52,746 bases of DNA from Fibrobacter succinogenes (GTDB taxonomy: Bacteria > Fibrobacterota > Fibrobacteria > Fibrobacterales > Fibrobacteraceae): positions 1 to 52,746 of the forward strand of contig CACWPM010000019.1 of assembly GCA_902762795.1 (NCBI GenBank), in the 5' to 3' direction. A program made the translations under genes and the position numbers. Positions 16,912-25,755 of this stretch are shown here, in pieces. The notes under the pieces were generated by a model. It was not told the origin of the DNA. It did not search any database and worked only from the letters and a program-made list of their open reading frames with translations. Positions within the stretch are counted from its first letter, which is position 1, and every line of letters begins with the position of its first letter.

Positions 16912-18156
16912 TTAATTTAAGATGATATAAGGAACCCATCTTTTGTAGAATCTTTCTTGAAATGGGATTGGCGAAAGAATGGGGTCGTGGTCGCCTTGGA
17001 TGATGAAACGAACGTTGGGGTGTTTCTTTGCCAGGTTTGCGATTTGTTGCAACGTGGATTTTAGACGATAGGAATAGATGGAATCCACCGTATTGGCTTC
17101 GGCCTGATAGATGGATTGCGTTTCTTTTATTGGAAATTTCGTATCCCTTGTTGTCCAGGCGATAAATTGCAGTGTTGAATCGCTTAACAAGCTATCGATG
17201 TGGTTGATTATCTTGACATCGGGAGCGCTGTTTGCAAAATAGACGTCTTGAAATCCCAAATTGTAGATGTACTTGAAACGTCTGTGTTCTAGGCTATCGC
17301 CTCCGGAGAGGAATGCTGTCTTGAAATTTTTTTCGGCGAGTACTTTGGGCAAAAATGTTGTATCGCGGTGGCCACTGGAATCTATGCGCATTTCGTATAT
17401 GAGGTCTTCGCGTTCGGCGGTACGAGTGCGGCTGTACATGCGGTGGTGTATGCCGGCCGTAGTAATGAATTTGTCGAAAATCTCGAGTTGCTTTTCGAAT
17501 CGTTTGATGTCTAGCGGAACGCCCCAGCTTTCTACGAGAATTGCGATATTGGCCCGATTGGTGTCGATGAAATTTCGGGTGATGCTTGCGGAATCCGTGA
17601 TTGCATATTTGCTGCGGTATTCTTCGGATAGGTCTTTTCGCTGGATGGGCTGTGGTGCCGTGCGTGCTAGGTAGTCAATTAATGGAAATTGCGCTAGTGG
17701 CTGCATTGGATAATAATTGTACGTAGCGAAATGAACCATTAATGTTATAAATAAAATAAAACTGATGCTTGTCAGGTTGAATGCGGGAATTTTCCAAATT
17801 ATTGCTATCGCGAGTCCGCAGGTCAGGAATGGGAGCATTTCGTACCATCCAGTATCCGCTCCTTTTATGGCGAGAATGTTTTGCAAATCGATCCATGCGA
17901 TGGCGAACAAGGTGGCGATGAGTATTGCCAATAGTGCTGTGTATGTTATAATACGGGGCTTAGAGCGTTTCGGTGTTTTGATGTCGCCCCGCCATGAAAG
18001 AAATTTTTCTTTGACGAATATAATTAGCAATAACAGAACAAAGTATTCATAGCCGAAGAGCCCACGGACGATATCCTGGCCTTTTTCAAAGGTGAGCAGG
18101 AATGGAACGATGGTAATTAAGGCGCTTGCAATCAGGGGATATAGGAGCCGTTTCAT
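16912..18156 (-). CDS. Sulfatase-fold membrane enzyme, second subgroup (paralogue D)
   Basis: This 414-residue protein has about five N-terminal membrane segments (to about 155) and an extracytoplasmic domain. Residues expected for the phosphotransferase fold are present: ILVESWG (metal glutamate), SRTRTAERE with the T-x-x-x-E spacing of an LTA-synthase-type nucleophile, SGGDS and QGDHDP. It ends KRWVPYIILN, almost as the protein at 37875 does (RWVPLVILN), and both have the shorter form of the domain. Its ATG overlaps the stop of the upstream membrane-protein gene in TAATG, so the two are translationally coupled. The coupled partner may supply or polymerise the substrate. It is close to the truncated pilin and recombinase, on the same strand. 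Phosphoglycerol or phosphoethanolamine transfer is inferred from fold; the donor and acceptor are unknown. Confidence 0.75.
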   Translation of the reverse strand: MKRLLYPLIASALITIVPFLLTFEKGQDIVRGLFGYEYFVLLLLIIFVKEKFLSWRGDIKTPKRSKPRIITYTALLAILIATLFAIAWIDLQNILAIKGADTGWYEMLPFLTCGLAIAIIWKIPAFNLTSISFILFITLMVHFATYNYYPMQPLAQFPLIDYLARTAPQPIQRKDLSEEYRSKYAITDSASITRNFIDTNRANIAILVESWGVPLDIKRFEKQLEIFDKFITTAGIHHRMYSRTRTAEREDLIYEMRIDSSGHRDTTFLPKVLAEKNFKTAFLSGGDSLEHRRFKYIYNLGFQDVYFANSAPDVKIINHIDSLLSDSTLQFIAWTTRDTKFPIKETQSIYQAEANTVDSIYSYRLKSTLQQIANLAKKHPNVRFIIQGDHDPILSPIPFQERFYKRWVPYIILN

Positions 18157-19877
18157 TATTGGACCTCCTTATTTACAAGTCGGTATTTTAAGAATGTCAT
18201 TTCACCGATTGTTTTGAGGGTGTCAACAGCCACGCTATCGTAATAATGCCGTTGCAAAAATCCCGATAAATGGGAGTCGTCAAGAACTATGATATTATCT
18301 TTTATTGTTTCTTTTATCGGATTTGTGATGCCGAAATCGTGGAGTGCAGCTGTGATTTCCGGGAGATAGGGTGTCCAATAACCTAGGGAAATTGTCCTGC
18401 GATAACTTCCGATTGGAGCTGCTAAATATGAAGGTTGCCTATGATGACTGAACTTCATAAAGGCATCCATGCTTAGAAGGAAAAGCTTATCAGGATTTTT
18501 GTCGATGTATTCAAAGACTTGAGTATAATCCGTAGAGTCTTCTGATACTAAGGTCCTTTTTTTACCAGTGGTGGGATCGCGGACTATTTCTCCAGAAGTT
18601 GCATAAATGGCAATGTTGGAAATAAAAATAATAGCGATTATGGGATAGACAATTTTTTGGGGAATGTCAAATGTGAATTTTCCGAATAAAGGAATGGCTA
18701 GGATGGCTGCGTACAGCCAGAAACCGTTTTCAACTCGATAGACTAGCCTTCCCATGGATAGTAAGTAGAACATAAATGCAAGTATTAATGCGAAACTGGC
18801 CCAAATGTAAGCGGCTTTTGAGCGTTGAGTATAATATAGGGCAACGCAAAAGAAAACCCAAATCCAAAATAGAGGCGCTTGTGTGGAATGTGTTAATGAG
18901 TCCAACAATTTTTGGGGGATCTTTCGTGTATGGTATTTTTCGGTGTAGGGCGGAATCATGTCCGTATAACGTTTTAGACTGTCGACTGAAAATGCTTTTG
19001 TATCGTACCAAATCCATTCTACAAGCATGTGGTAGTCGAGTCCGCTTAATCCCAGTTCTTCGGCGTCTTCATAAACGGCATTCTTGTTGTAGTTGCCAAC
19101 ATCGCCTAGATTAACACGTGGTTCTTGAAATTTGACGAAATCGGCGTATTCGGGCGCCTTGTATATATTTTGGTCCCAGATATGCATCGAGAATGCTGCA
19201 ATAAACAGAACGGCTAGTCCAGAAATTACTTTCCATTTGTTTTCCCAACAATCCTTGATTATAAATAACATTCCAAGACAGAAAAATGGCATACCCATGA
19301 GGAACGCCTGCCACCGCATCACGGAACCCCAAAGCATCAGTATTACGCCTAAAATAAATGGAGCTGTAGCTTGAAGACCTTCCCAAACGTCGTTGGGAGC
19401 CCCGTTAGTGGCGTTGCGATCTATTGTATTTTTCTTTGGAATTACACCGTATGCAAACAACAGCATCCCCGCTGCGCTCAATATGGAAGCGCATTGCGTG
19501 AATTGTACGACCAGGTAAAAGTCGCTTGCAAAAAGTGCCGTGAACAGAGTCGCGAAGATGACGCCCCAACGTTCTCCGCATCGTTGCAACAGTACATAAC
19601 CGATGACAGTAAACGACAGAAATACCGAGAACATTTCGCCGATGTAGTACCAGCCGATTTTAGGGAAAAGGTGGTAAAGCGGCAGGAGCGCGTAACCGTA
19701 GATCGCGTTCACGAAAATCAGATGCGGATTGTAATCCGTTCCGAACGCACCTGTGAGCCTTGCTGCCATAAAGTAATCGTCGATGGCTCCGAACTGGACA
19801 TCGCCAAAAATCAGGCACAAAGCCAAAAAGAAAAGGTTGATGACTAAAGAATATGTAACGGCTCGTTTAAAAGGCAT
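18156..19877 (-). CDS. Polytopic membrane protein, glycosyltransferase-C or polymerase-like
   Basis: This 573-residue protein has about eleven hydrophobic segments spread through residues 8-430 and a soluble C-terminal part of about 130 residues. An acidic pair (AIDDYF) follows the first membrane segment, and the loop continues through NPHLIFVN. An acidic motif in the first extracytoplasmic loop is typical of GT-C glycosyltransferases that use polyprenyl-linked donors. I do not recognise a specific family, and O-antigen polymerase or an uncharacterised membrane protein are alternatives. It is coupled through TAATG to the sulfatase-fold gene at 16912. It is divergent from the GT2 gene at 19929, with only about 50 AT-rich bases between starts, which must hold both promoters. 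Confidence 0.6.
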   Translation of the reverse strand: MPFKRAVTYSLVINLFFLALCLIFGDVQFGAIDDYFMAARLTGAFGTDYNPHLIFVNAIYGYALLPLYHLFPKIGWYYIGEMFSVFLSFTVIGYVLLQRCGERWGVIFATLFTALFASDFYLVVQFTQCASILSAAGMLLFAYGVIPKKNTIDRNATNGAPNDVWEGLQATAPFILGVILMLWGSVMRWQAFLMGMPFFCLGMLFIIKDCWENKWKVISGLAVLFIAAFSMHIWDQNIYKAPEYADFVKFQEPRVNLGDVGNYNKNAVYEDAEELGLSGLDYHMLVEWIWYDTKAFSVDSLKRYTDMIPPYTEKYHTRKIPQKLLDSLTHSTQAPLFWIWVFFCVALYYTQRSKAAYIWASFALILAFMFYLLSMGRLVYRVENGFWLYAAILAIPLFGKFTFDIPQKIVYPIIAIIFISNIAIYATSGEIVRDPTTGKKRTLVSEDSTDYTQVFEYIDKNPDKLFLLSMDAFMKFSHHRQPSYLAAPIGSYRRTISLGYWTPYLPEITAALHDFGITNPIKETIKDNIIVLDDSHLSGFLQRHYYDSVAVDTLKTIGEMTFLKYRLVNKEVQ

Positions 19878-19928
19878 AGTGAAAATATATATTTTTAATA
19901 TATTCCTTGTTTATTATATATTTAGAGT

Positions 19929-20981
19929 ATGAGTGTATCTTCTGGATTGCCGTTTATCTCTATTGTTGTTCCTGTTTTCAATGCTGCTGCAACTTTGGAA
20001 AAATGTGTTGGGAGCTTGATTGCCCAAACTTTTTCAGATATCGAAATCATTCTTGTGAATAATGGGTCGACAGATAGTAGTTTAGAAATATGCCGAGAGT
20101 TGTCTGCTAAAGATAACCGAATTGTGGTGTATGATTTGACCGAAAAAGGTGTTTCTGCGGCTCGCAACAAGGGCGTAGAATTTGCGGCTGGTGAGTTTAT
20201 AACATTTGTTGATGCTGATGATTGGATGGATTTGGATGTTTGCAAAACTTTTGCGGATTTGAATTCAAAAAATAATTACGATTTGTTTTGTTATTCTGCA
20301 AAATACCATAAGGGGAAAATGACTGTACAATCGTTTTTATTTGCTGACGATGTCGAAACGTTTACAGAAAAACAGAAAGAGGAATTGCAGATAAAAGTTT
20401 TTGCGCCGCATGCTCCGTATTTTGATTATAAGGTGAATACACGCTTTGCCGGTAGTGCGTGGAGTAAGTTTTATAGGCGATCCGTGTTGCTTGAAAATAA
20501 TCTTCGCTTTTCTTCTGAAACGATTATCAGTGAAGATTGCTTGTTTAACACTTTGGCTTTGGATCATTTTCGAAAAATTGGTTATACGCGAAAGTGCTTT
20601 TATCATTACGTGCAGCAAAAAAATTCAGCACAAAACAGTTACCGCCCCAATAGCGATAAATACTTCTTGTTTGTAATCAAGGAAATGCGCAAATGGTTGC
20701 AAAATACGGGGAAAGATCAACGTTTTGTTGATGCGGCAAACTGCCTATTTGTCCATTATCTATTTGGAATTTTAAAGGAAGATTTATTCCATAAAGACAA
20801 TAAGTGTTCGTATGGTGTAAAAAAACGTGCTTTGAAAAATATTCTGTTGATGGATGAATTTTCGAGCCCCCTAAAAAAAGCGAACAAGAGTTTTTTCTCT
20901 ATACCAGAGAAAATCCTCATTATCTTGCTGCAAAAAAAACAAGTTGGTATAATCTCTTTTATTTTGAAATTTGTTAGATGA
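19929..20981 (+). CDS. Family 2 glycosyltransferase
   Basis: This 350-residue protein has a GT-A fold at the N-terminus. It starts FISIVVPVFNAAATLEKC, continues NNGSTDSS for nucleotide binding, and reaches VDADDW, the metal-binding DxD motif, near residue 97. It transfers a sugar from a nucleotide donor to a growing glycan at the cytoplasmic face. Donor and acceptor cannot be told. No transmembrane segment is evident, so it is cytosolic or peripheral. Its stop overlaps the start of the following sulfatase-fold gene by four bases (ATGA), so the two are coupled. The pairing suggests that the sugar it adds, or the glycan it extends, is what the partner decorates. Confidence 0.88.
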   Translation: MSVSSGLPFISIVVPVFNAAATLEKCVGSLIAQTFSDIEIILVNNGSTDSSLEICRELSAKDNRIVVYDLTEKGVSAARNKGVEFAAGEFITFVDADDWMDLDVCKTFADLNSKNNYDLFCYSAKYHKGKMTVQSFLFADDVETFTEKQKEELQIKVFAPHAPYFDYKVNTRFAGSAWSKFYRRSVLLENNLRFSSETIISEDCLFNTLALDHFRKIGYTRKCFYHYVQQKNSAQNSYRPNSDKYFLFVIKEMRKWLQNTGKDQRFVDAANCLFVHYLFGILKEDLFHKDNKCSYGVKKRALKNILLMDEFSSPLKKANKSFFSIPEKILIILLQKKQVGIISFILKFVR

Positions 20982-22750
20982 TGTCTATTCATTTTCATTA
21001 CATAATTGCGTGTTTAGTTTGCGAATTGCTGTTCGTCTTGATTCACCGGAAGTCTTCGAATGTAAAGCAACTCATTGGTATACTGTTTATCCCATTGTTT
21101 ATTTATTATTTTACATATAAATATTCTTTTTTTATGGGTTGGAACTATTATGTATATTTGAATTCTGTAGTATGCTTGGTGTTTGTTTCTTTTATTTGTA
21201 CTTTATCTTTTGAACCTCTTAAGTTAAGCGAAGTCAAAAAGAAACGAGTTGTGTTTTTTGCCTTGACTTCTTTTGTTCTTATTTTGCTTGCTTTTGCCAT
21301 TCCTTGGGCTGTGCGTGCTTTCCCGCTTGAAAATCCTGATGCAATCCTTTTTGCGTTATTTCAGAATAATGCTGGGACTGAAGGCTTTGTCTGGGATTTG
21401 GTATGGAATAATACATTGCATCCAGCCTTGTCTGTTTATGTGCCGGTCTGTTTGTTCTTTTTAATTTTATCAATAGTTGTCTATATATCCAAAAAAACAT
21501 GGTGCTTTATTCTAGTTCGGTATAAAGTACGTTTGCATTCGGGCAAGAACATATGGCCGACATTAGGTCAGTTGTTTTCTTTACTGTTTTTCTGCTCTTT
21601 GGCTGTTTTTTGTGTTGTCGTTCCTAGGTTGATGTCTCCTTTAATCGATATTTGTAGTGCGTATTTGGAATCGAATAAAAAGTATGATTTGGAATTATAT
21701 GTAAAAGAATATGCTTTCCCCGATTCCGTAACAATGACGTTTCCGCAAAAAAAGAAAAATCTTATATACATTATGATGGAATCGATGGAGACTAATTTTA
21801 AAGATTATACTCCAGAAATAAACAGGCTGTCAAAAGAAAATATTTCGTTTTCTCCGGGGGGAGTCGATCTGACCATGACAGGGTGGACGATGGCTGCTCA
21901 GGTTGCAAAACTGTGTGCAATTCCTTTAAATTTACCGTTTGGATGGGATAATGACAAATTGATTTATAGCTTTTTACCGCATGTAAAATGTTTGACGGAT
22001 GTGCTAGCGGAAAATGATTATAATCAGATTTATGTTCAGGGTTCAGATGGAGATTTTTCTTCAAAAAAAACTTTTTGGAATCAGCATAGCGTCAAAGAAT
22101 TTCATGATTTTCCTTACTATAAGAAAAGGAAAATTATTCCAGAAGAAAAAGAAATCTTTTGGGGGATTACGGATAAAACTTTGTATGGACTATTACAGAA
22201 AGAATTGGAAAATGTCGTCGAAGATTCCTCGAAACCATTTGCCTTGTATGCTATGACGGTTGATACACATTTCCCTGACGGCTATTTGTCTGATGGTTGC
22301 CCTGTTTCTGAACAAGAAACATCTCAGTTCCCTTCTGTTTTGAAATGTAGTTCTAAAATGCTGGATTCTTTTTTGCAATGGGCGAAAAAACAAAGTTGGT
22401 ATGAAAATACTGTTATTGTTGTTGCGGGGGACCATTCGTGGCCGACTTTTACGGACTTGCTGAACTTGCCTAAAGAGAATCCACTTTATTGGATCAATAT
22501 ATTCATTAATACGCTTGTTCAACCCCCAAAGACAAATCGGGCATTTACATCTTTTGATATGTTCCCGACTGTATTGGAAGCTATGAATGTGAATGTTGAG
22601 GGGCACCGGCTTGGGCTTGGTTCATCGCTTTTTTCGGAAGAAAAAACTTTATTGGAAAAAATGTCAAAAAACGAGTTGGATTCGATATTGAAAGTAAAAA
22701 GTTTCCAATATGATTATTTTATGCGGGGCGGTTCATTTAAAAGAGAGTGA
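20978..22750 (+). CDS. Sulfatase-fold membrane phosphotransferase, MdoB type (paralogue B)
   Basis: This 590-residue protein is the close paralogue of the one at 13564, of almost the same length. It has about five N-terminal membrane segments and then the catalytic domain. MMESMET carries the metal glutamate, TMTGWTMAA the candidate nucleophile threonine, QGSDGDF, VDTHFPDG and AGDHSW complete the active-site series. Both proteins share the KQxWYENTV and GHRLGLGSSLF/GRRLGLGSSLY stretches near the C-terminus. It is translationally coupled to the GT2 gene upstream (ATGA). Transfer of a phosphoglycerol-type group onto a periplasmic or surface glycan is the family activity. The presence of two such close copies in one region suggests duplication followed by separate acceptors. 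Confidence 0.85.
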   Translation: MMSIHFHYIIACLVCELLFVLIHRKSSNVKQLIGILFIPLFIYYFTYKYSFFMGWNYYVYLNSVVCLVFVSFICTLSFEPLKLSEVKKKRVVFFALTSFVLILLAFAIPWAVRAFPLENPDAILFALFQNNAGTEGFVWDLVWNNTLHPALSVYVPVCLFFLILSIVVYISKKTWCFILVRYKVRLHSGKNIWPTLGQLFSLLFFCSLAVFCVVVPRLMSPLIDICSAYLESNKKYDLELYVKEYAFPDSVTMTFPQKKKNLIYIMMESMETNFKDYTPEINRLSKENISFSPGGVDLTMTGWTMAAQVAKLCAIPLNLPFGWDNDKLIYSFLPHVKCLTDVLAENDYNQIYVQGSDGDFSSKKTFWNQHSVKEFHDFPYYKKRKIIPEEKEIFWGITDKTLYGLLQKELENVVEDSSKPFALYAMTVDTHFPDGYLSDGCPVSEQETSQFPSVLKCSSKMLDSFLQWAKKQSWYENTVIVVAGDHSWPTFTDLLNLPKENPLYWINIFINTLVQPPKTNRAFTSFDMFPTVLEAMNVNVEGHRLGLGSSLFSEEKTLLEKMSKNELDSILKVKSFQYDYFMRGGSFKRE

Positions 22751-22767
22751 ATATGAACGATTGTATA

Positions 22768-23742
22768 TTATCGTTCTATCCCTAGCATTTTCTTTATTTT
22801 TTCATAAAAGAAAAAGTGCAAGCCAAAATGTCTCCATAAAAAGGGTGTCCCCAATAGCTTCCTGTTGACCCCCCTTTTTAATTCGTTGTTCTGAATTGTA
22901 AGCTGGTCTATTGAATGCAATTCAACGTCGTCTTTACAACAAAAAAGCATTCGGTAGTAATATTTAACCAATGTATCTCTGAAATTTTGTATGCACAAGT
23001 AATTGGATAAATTTAGCTCGTTAAAGAATCGTAATACGATTTTGGCGAGATGATTGTGGTTGCGAGTGTATACGTCTTTATCCATGGACTGCCCTTCTCG
23101 TGTCCAGTCGTAATGGTAGAGAACGTCTTTAAAAAAAGTGATGGTATGTGTTTTACTGAGAGGATACAATAAATACTCTGTATCGGTATAGCAGATTCCT
23201 TCGGTAAGCCTTAATCCGATGTTTTGTAGCAATGACGTTTTATAAGTAAATGCGTGCATGGTGAAAAGGCTGAAGGGCTGCTTTTCCCAAATCGCTTTAT
23301 CATTTGGGGAATAATTTTTGGAATAGTCTATGGATTTGGGCTGGACGGTATAAGTTTGGTGATTTCGATGGCAGCGGTACGGCGAAATTACAAGGTCTGT
23401 GTCGGTTTTGATTAATTTATTTATAAATGAAATTAGTCCATCTGTATCGAACCAATCGTCAGCATCTAAAATGCGGAAGTATTTTCCCGTTGCGATTTTA
23501 AGGGCGGCGTTTACGCACGAGCCGTAGTGACCATTAGATTTGTCGATAATTTTTACAATGTCGGGGCGCTTTCCCGCGTATTCTTGCATAATTGCGAGTG
23601 AACTGTCGGTGCTTCCGTCATTGACGACAATCAACTCTAAGCTTGAGGGAACATCGTCGCGAGTAACGGAATCTAGGCAGCGTTTTAAATAATCTGCCAT
23701 ATTGTAGGTGGGAATAACAACAGATAAAATTATTTCAGACAT
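22768..23742 (-). CDS. Family 2 glycosyltransferase
   Basis: This 324-residue GT-A enzyme begins LSVVIPTYNMADYLKRC and continues VNDGSTDSS. Its metal-binding DADDW is near residue 95, and a CVNAALKIATGKYF stretch precedes it as in many capsule and O-antigen transferases. The last 25 residues are basic and aromatic, which may anchor it to the membrane. It is the final gene of a minus-strand run starting at 30197 and is separated from the Glf gene by one base, so the two are surely co-transcribed. It may use the UDP-galactofuranose made by Glf, an inference from adjacency alone. Confidence 0.88.
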   Translation of the reverse strand: MSEIILSVVIPTYNMADYLKRCLDSVTRDDVPSSLELIVVNDGSTDSSLAIMQEYAGKRPDIVKIIDKSNGHYGSCVNAALKIATGKYFRILDADDWFDTDGLISFINKLIKTDTDLVISPYRCHRNHQTYTVQPKSIDYSKNYSPNDKAIWEKQPFSLFTMHAFTYKTSLLQNIGLRLTEGICYTDTEYLLYPLSKTHTITFFKDVLYHYDWTREGQSMDKDVYTRNHNHLAKIVLRFFNELNLSNYLCIQNFRDTLVKYYYRMLFCCKDDVELHSIDQLTIQNNELKRGVNRKLLGTPFLWRHFGLHFFFYEKIKKMLGIER

Positions 23743-23743
23743 C

Positions 23744-24859
23744 TTAAATTCCTAATTCCTGCTTTGCGATATAGATTGCTCGTTCAATGACATCATCCAT
23801 GTCGTAGTATTTATATTCGGCGAGTCGTCCGCCGAATATAACTTTCGTTTGTTCGTCTGCTAGAGCCCTGTATTTGGCGTATAGGGCTAAATTTCTGTTA
23901 TCATTGAGTGTGTAGTAACGTTCCTTGCCGATATTCCAGGCTTGAGGAAATTCTCGCGTGATAACGGTTTGGGATTGCTTGCCAAATTCAAAATGCTTGT
24001 GTTCTATAATTCTTGTGTAGGGAATGTTGGCGTCAATGTAGTTTACGACTGCATTCCCCTGAAAGTTGTCTGTATCGAGAATTTCGTTTTCAAAACGTAG
24101 GGAGCGGTAATCTAGTGCCCCCAAACGGTAATCGAAAAATTCATCGATCGGTCCTGTGTAGATTATTTTTTCGGCGGTATTCTCCAATTCGGAACGATGC
24201 TCGAAGTAATCTGTATTTAAACGGATGTCGATACCGTCTAGCATCTTGGCGACTAGTTCTGTATAACCGCTACAGGGGATGCCTTGGTATAAATCGTTAA
24301 AGTAATTGTTGTCAAATGTATAGCGGACAGGGAGTCGCTTGATGATAGATGCTGGAAGTTCGCTGCATTTACGCCCCCATTGTTTTTCTGTATATTCCTT
24401 GATTAGTGTTTCAAAGATATCTCGACCGACTAGACTTAGAGCTTGTTCTTCCAGATTGGCGGGCTCGCGTCCATGGAGTAATTCCAGGATTTCTTTTCTT
24501 TGTTCTTCAATTTTTGCTTTTGCCGCTTCTGGAGTCGCCGTTCCCCACATTTGGTTGAATGTGTTCATGTTGAAGGGCAAATTGTAATAACGCCCTTTTG
24601 ATTGGGCTATCGGGGAGTTTGTGTATCGATTGAATTCAACAAAGGAATTGACAAATTTCCATACATCCCTATTGGATGTGTGGAATATGTGCGCTCCATA
24701 TTTGTGAACATTGATCCCCTCTATATTTTCTGTGTAGCAATTGCCTGCAATATGTGAACGTTTGTCAATGACAAGAACGTTTTTACCCGCTTGCTTTGCT
24801 AGATGCGCAAAAGTTGCTCCGAAAAGGCCTGCGCCAATGACGAGATAGTTGTAGATCAA
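23744..24859 (-). CDS. glf: UDP-galactopyranose mutase (TTG start proposed)
   Basis: This flavoprotein interconverts UDP-galactopyranose and UDP-galactofuranose in the cytoplasm. It begins with the FAD-binding dinucleotide motif VIGAGLFGATFAH, and includes KYGAHIFHTSN, the GRKCSELPASIIKRLPVR segment and YFNDLYQGIP, all typical of bacterial Glf. A frame from ATG at 24889 would add ten residues, but TTG at 24859 is better. It gives the usual Glf N-terminus (IYNYLVIGAG), overlaps the upstream stop as TTGA, and follows GGAG at nine bases. The resulting length of 371 residues is normal for the family. It shows that the glycan made here contains galactofuranose, or that a nearby pathway does. The neighbours on both sides are GT2 genes. 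Confidence 0.92.
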   Translation of the reverse strand: MIYNYLVIGAGLFGATFAHLAKQAGKNVLVIDKRSHIAGNCYTENIEGINVHKYGAHIFHTSNRDVWKFVNSFVEFNRYTNSPIAQSKGRYYNLPFNMNTFNQMWGTATPEAAKAKIEEQRKEILELLHGREPANLEEQALSLVGRDIFETLIKEYTEKQWGRKCSELPASIIKRLPVRYTFDNNYFNDLYQGIPCSGYTELVAKMLDGIDIRLNTDYFEHRSELENTAEKIIYTGPIDEFFDYRLGALDYRSLRFENEILDTDNFQGNAVVNYIDANIPYTRIIEHKHFEFGKQSQTVITREFPQAWNIGKERYYTLNDNRNLALYAKYRALADEQTKVIFGGRLAEYKYYDMDDVIERAIYIAKQELGI

Positions 24860-25755
24860 ATTATGGGTCTCCGGGTAAATTTTAAGCAAAGAACTTTGAA
24901 TATATAAACTATAAATTTCTTAGTAATAAAAAGGAAATTGAAATTGTATGAGCCGCAGATAGAAAAATATTTTTTTATAAAACTTGCGTCCATTGTCTTT
25001 ATACCATCCCATAAAGGTGCCATCATTAACCAATCAAAATATTTTATATGGTTTGTTTTTAAAAAATTATTTTTTTCGGCAAAGACAATTGCTCTTTGCT
25101 CTAAAACCTTTGAGGATGATTGCTGAGAAACGCTTCGAGGTTGTTTCGTTACGATATATATTATTGAGGGGGCCATTTCTATTTTTTTTGCGAAAAAACC
25201 AACGAGATAAGAAAATTTTGTATCGTTATGGATAAAACATTCCTCAAAAGCAATATTGTTTTCTTGTATTAATTTTGAACGAACCATTTTACACCATGGT
25301 TCTCCAAATGAGTAGCGTAAAAGGTGCCGAATGGAATCTTTGTTTTGAAGAGAATGTATATAATTTAAATGATTCGTTCTATCGTTGTTTGATTTTTCGG
25401 ATTTCGCATTGAAAAAAACTATATCGGCATTACTGGATTTATATGCATCGATGGAGTCGATAAATGAAGATGAAAAATAATCATCGGCATCGGCGAATAG
25501 AATCCATTCCCCTTTAGCGTGTTTGATGCCGATATTACGTGCTGCACCTGCACCGCAATTTTTATCAGAATATATAAATTGAACGTGATGTAGGGAGTTC
25601 TCTAATAGCTTTAATTGAATTTGATAGTTTTGCAAACTACAATCATCGACAACAATAATTTGGATGTCATTCCTTTGTGGAATTGAATTCAAGCACCTGC
25701 CCAATAAAATAGGCGCGTTATAGTGCGGGATGATTATGCTATAGTTGATTGTCAT
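24856..25755 (-). CDS. Family 2 glycosyltransferase
   Basis: This 299-residue GT-A enzyme opens YSIIIPHYNAPILLGRC, then VDDCS, GAGAARNIGIKHAKG and FADADDYF, the last being the metal-binding motif near residue 92. It is AT-rich with many lysine and asparagine codons, more so than the housekeeping genes at the edges, as is common for glycan loci that move between strains. Its start overlaps the end of the WecF-like gene by 17 bases and its stop overlaps the TTG start of glf, so it belongs to one polycistronic unit. The specific sugar is not predictable. Confidence 0.87.
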   Translation of the reverse strand: MTINYSIIIPHYNAPILLGRCLNSIPQRNDIQIIVVDDCSLQNYQIQLKLLENSLHHVQFIYSDKNCGAGAARNIGIKHAKGEWILFADADDYFSSSFIDSIDAYKSSNADIVFFNAKSEKSNNDRTNHLNYIHSLQNKDSIRHLLRYSFGEPWCKMVRSKLIQENNIAFEECFIHNDTKFSYLVGFFAKKIEMAPSIIYIVTKQPRSVSQQSSSKVLEQRAIVFAEKNNFLKTNHIKYFDWLMMAPLWDGIKTMDASFIKKYFSICGSYNFNFLFITKKFIVYIFKVLCLKFTRRPII

